From positions 294,488 to 326,479 of the forward strand of contig JBNGIO010006165.1 in assembly GCA_049999805.1 (NCBI GenBank): a stretch of DNA of 31,992 nt. Direction: 5' to 3'. A program made the position numbers and the translations under genes. Source of the stretch: Folioceros fuciformis (taxonomy: Eukaryota > Anthocerotophyta > Anthocerotopsida > Anthocerotales). The notes beneath the pieces are model-generated. The model saw only the letters and a program-made list of their open reading frames with translations, was not told where the DNA came from and searched no databases. Positions 30,397 through 31,992 of this stretch are shown in pieces (the stretch's first letter is position 1; each line of letters opens with the position of its first letter).

Positions 30397-31992
30397 TTGC
30401 CGATGGGTTCCATTTTTAGTAGCCACACTTATTCCACTGTCGTTGAGACATTGAGTTCCTTTCCCACGAAGAATCTCACTGTCGTTGAGACATTGAATTC
30501 CTTTCCCACGAAGAAGCGAGGGGTTCCTTGTAGCTGTGGATGGAGGGTCGGATTTAATCGACTTGATGGTGGATTCGAGGGCTCCCCTCCAGCTCCGACC
30601 AGGCCTCGCTGTCCAGCTGTCAGTTGCACCTCTCTTGGTGCTCACAAACTCACTCCAATCATTACAACGGCCCTAACTTCTCAGATTTGCAACTTCCCTC
30701 ACTCATTTCACTCGCTCTCTCACTCCAGCACCAACACCAGCAACTAACAACGACACCACTACCTTCTACACTTCCCTATTGACTCCTCCTACTCGGCAAG
30801 AGTCACTAGAGTAACCCCAAAGAAAAGAAAGAAGGAAACACACTCCCCTCTCGGATATTTCCTCTCCATAACCTTATGAGACGCCATGAAACATGGCTGG
30901 CCTACAGCACTTGTCCAAAAAGGGAATAAGAGTGGACAGGTCGAGAGAAAGTCACATCCTTTACAATCAAGAGCTAGGGGCAAGCCCCTTCACCCTGGTC
31001 ATTACACCTTGTGATCCTACCAGACACTGTACAACCGGCAACACGCGGCTTGCAATCCTACTAGACGTTGCTTAGCCGGCAACACACTGCAGGTCCCAAA
31101 CCAAGGAGGGACAAACCACAAGAGCTCATGAAGAGAGTACCTCCAAGAGCTCACGAAGTGATAGACTGACTCCCAAAGTGAATGACTACTTCCTCGTACA
31201 GGCTCACCTGATCTTATAGGAGCCTCTCTCTCTCTGACTTCACCTCTCTAACTTGACAAATATTATTTTAATAGGACCACTAGCCTAGCCGGCTGTCACC
31301 AGCCACTTATTTAGACTTCTAGCACATCCTGCCACCAATGAGCTGGCCCTACCACCACAAGGATCTACCACCTCTTAGACTATCATGAGACTTCAGAGGA
31401 TGTTTGATCTTCAAAGATCTTCGGACGCCGCCTCTTCCTTGCGGGATGGCCGCCCGCTAAGTCTTCCCCTGCAACTCTTCAGCCTTGGTGGCTGAGCCAG
31501 TTTCCAGGGGAGGAGCATGAGCAACGGGAAAGATAGAGAAGAGGTGGGAAGGAGTGGGATCAGCAGTCGGAACCTGGCCTGAAGACTACCGGTAGCTTAT
31601 TGAGCGAAATCAGCTTCCAGCCGAAATTGTTCTTCAAACATGGAAGACTGACCCTGGGGTGCTGGAATAGGCCCCGAACTAGGAGGAAAAGAAAGCATGT
31701 GAAACAGAGTTGAATTGGAATTTCTGGAATTAAATCCAGAAAAATAGGGATGAAAATAGAAAAGGGGGAATTAGGAAAATAAAAAGAAAAAAAATATGGG
31801 AATACATATACGGTGTATGTATCTGTATGTATTAAATACGTATATAAACCATATGAAATATAGGGGGTGTATGTATACGGACTGTATATGGTCCCTAAAA
31901 CATTAAACTAGGGGGACTAAGAACAAGGGAGGGAGGAAGCGCGACGGAGAAGGAGGAGCGGGGAGGAAAGGGAGAAATCAGCCATGGGGGGG
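30397..31992 (-). repeat. LTR-like dispersed repeat, right copy (inverted)
   Basis: Inverted partner of 1-1560. On the minus strand the order of shared landmarks is the same: GGATTTAATTCCAGAAATTC (31712-31731), CTATAAGA (about 31215), TTCTTTGGGGTTACTC then GACTCTTGCCGAG (about 30800), GTGCTGGAGTGA, GAGCACCAAGAGAGGTGCAA. The copies have diverged by substitutions, many of them CG to CA/TG, and by indels. A 42-bp duplication (30435-30518) is present only in this copy. The end beyond 31770 is AT-rich with TATATAAACC and is followed by a purine-rich tail. No gene is seen. Confidence 0.75.
30435..30518. repeat. 42-bp tandem duplication in the right repeat
   Basis: Two 42-bp copies (30435-30476, 30477-30518) begin CACTGTCGTTGAGACATTGA and differ at a few bases. 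The left copy of the large repeat has a single version near 1460-1495, so the duplication arose after the two copies separated. Confidence 0.85.

Overview
The window is a piece of a land-plant nuclear genome. Four host genes stand in a gene-dense strip (about 3.9-16.8 kb) and decayed transposable elements fill both sides. The evidence for a plant is a germin-like protein, a large PLS-class pentatricopeptide repeat (PPR) protein with a DYW domain, a uracil-DNA glycosylase with the plant-type HPSGLSA motif, and an Elongator ELP3 gene split by short GT-AG introns. Long PPR-DYW genes with nearly identical consecutive P-L-S triplets are common in seedless plants (mosses, lycophytes, ferns, hornworts), so a seedless plant is my guess. 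The sequence alone does not fix the species.

Layout. 1-1560: a repeat with a TATAAG box, whose partner lies in opposite orientation at 30397-31992. 1680-2835 (-): a gene-like pseudogene with stops, a frameshift and a recognisable intron. 3885-4559 (+): intact germin-like protein. 4915-8106 (-): intact intronless PPR-DYW gene, convergent with the germin gene. 8974-10692 (+): UNG in eight exons, divergent from the PPR gene. 11296-13005 (-): wreck of a pogo/Tigger-type transposase. 13506-13605: 100-N assembly gap flanked by the same 41 bp on each side. 13735-13977: 36-bp pyrimidine-rich minisatellite. 14304-16800 (+): ELP3 in nine exons. 16962-17338: foldback inverted repeat just behind ELP3. 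17343-18719: AT-rich sequence with no gene seen.

18720-30396 is a nest of elements. A 5' fragment of a Copia element (-) carries an LTR, a primer-binding site, an unexpected ORF before gag, and gag. It abuts a pseudogene (+) that reads like a ParB/sulfiredoxin-fold protein. Next comes a DUF4283/CCHC ORF1-type protein gene (+), split at 22412/27354 by a young, nearly intact Copia element (-). That element has 173-bp LTRs differing at two positions, a 5-bp target duplication (AGGGT), a tRNA-Met primer-binding site, and one 1,480-codon polyprotein frame broken by only two stops. ORF1-like sequence then decays into the right-hand copy of the terminal repeat.

The four host genes serve unrelated cell functions (apoplast cupin, organelle RNA editing, uracil repair, tRNA wobble modification); nothing suggests they act together. 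The less ordinary features are the ParB-like eukaryotic pseudogene, the extra ORF upstream of a Copia gag, the altered DYW C-terminus, and the Copia stop codon that is the first triplet of its own LTR.
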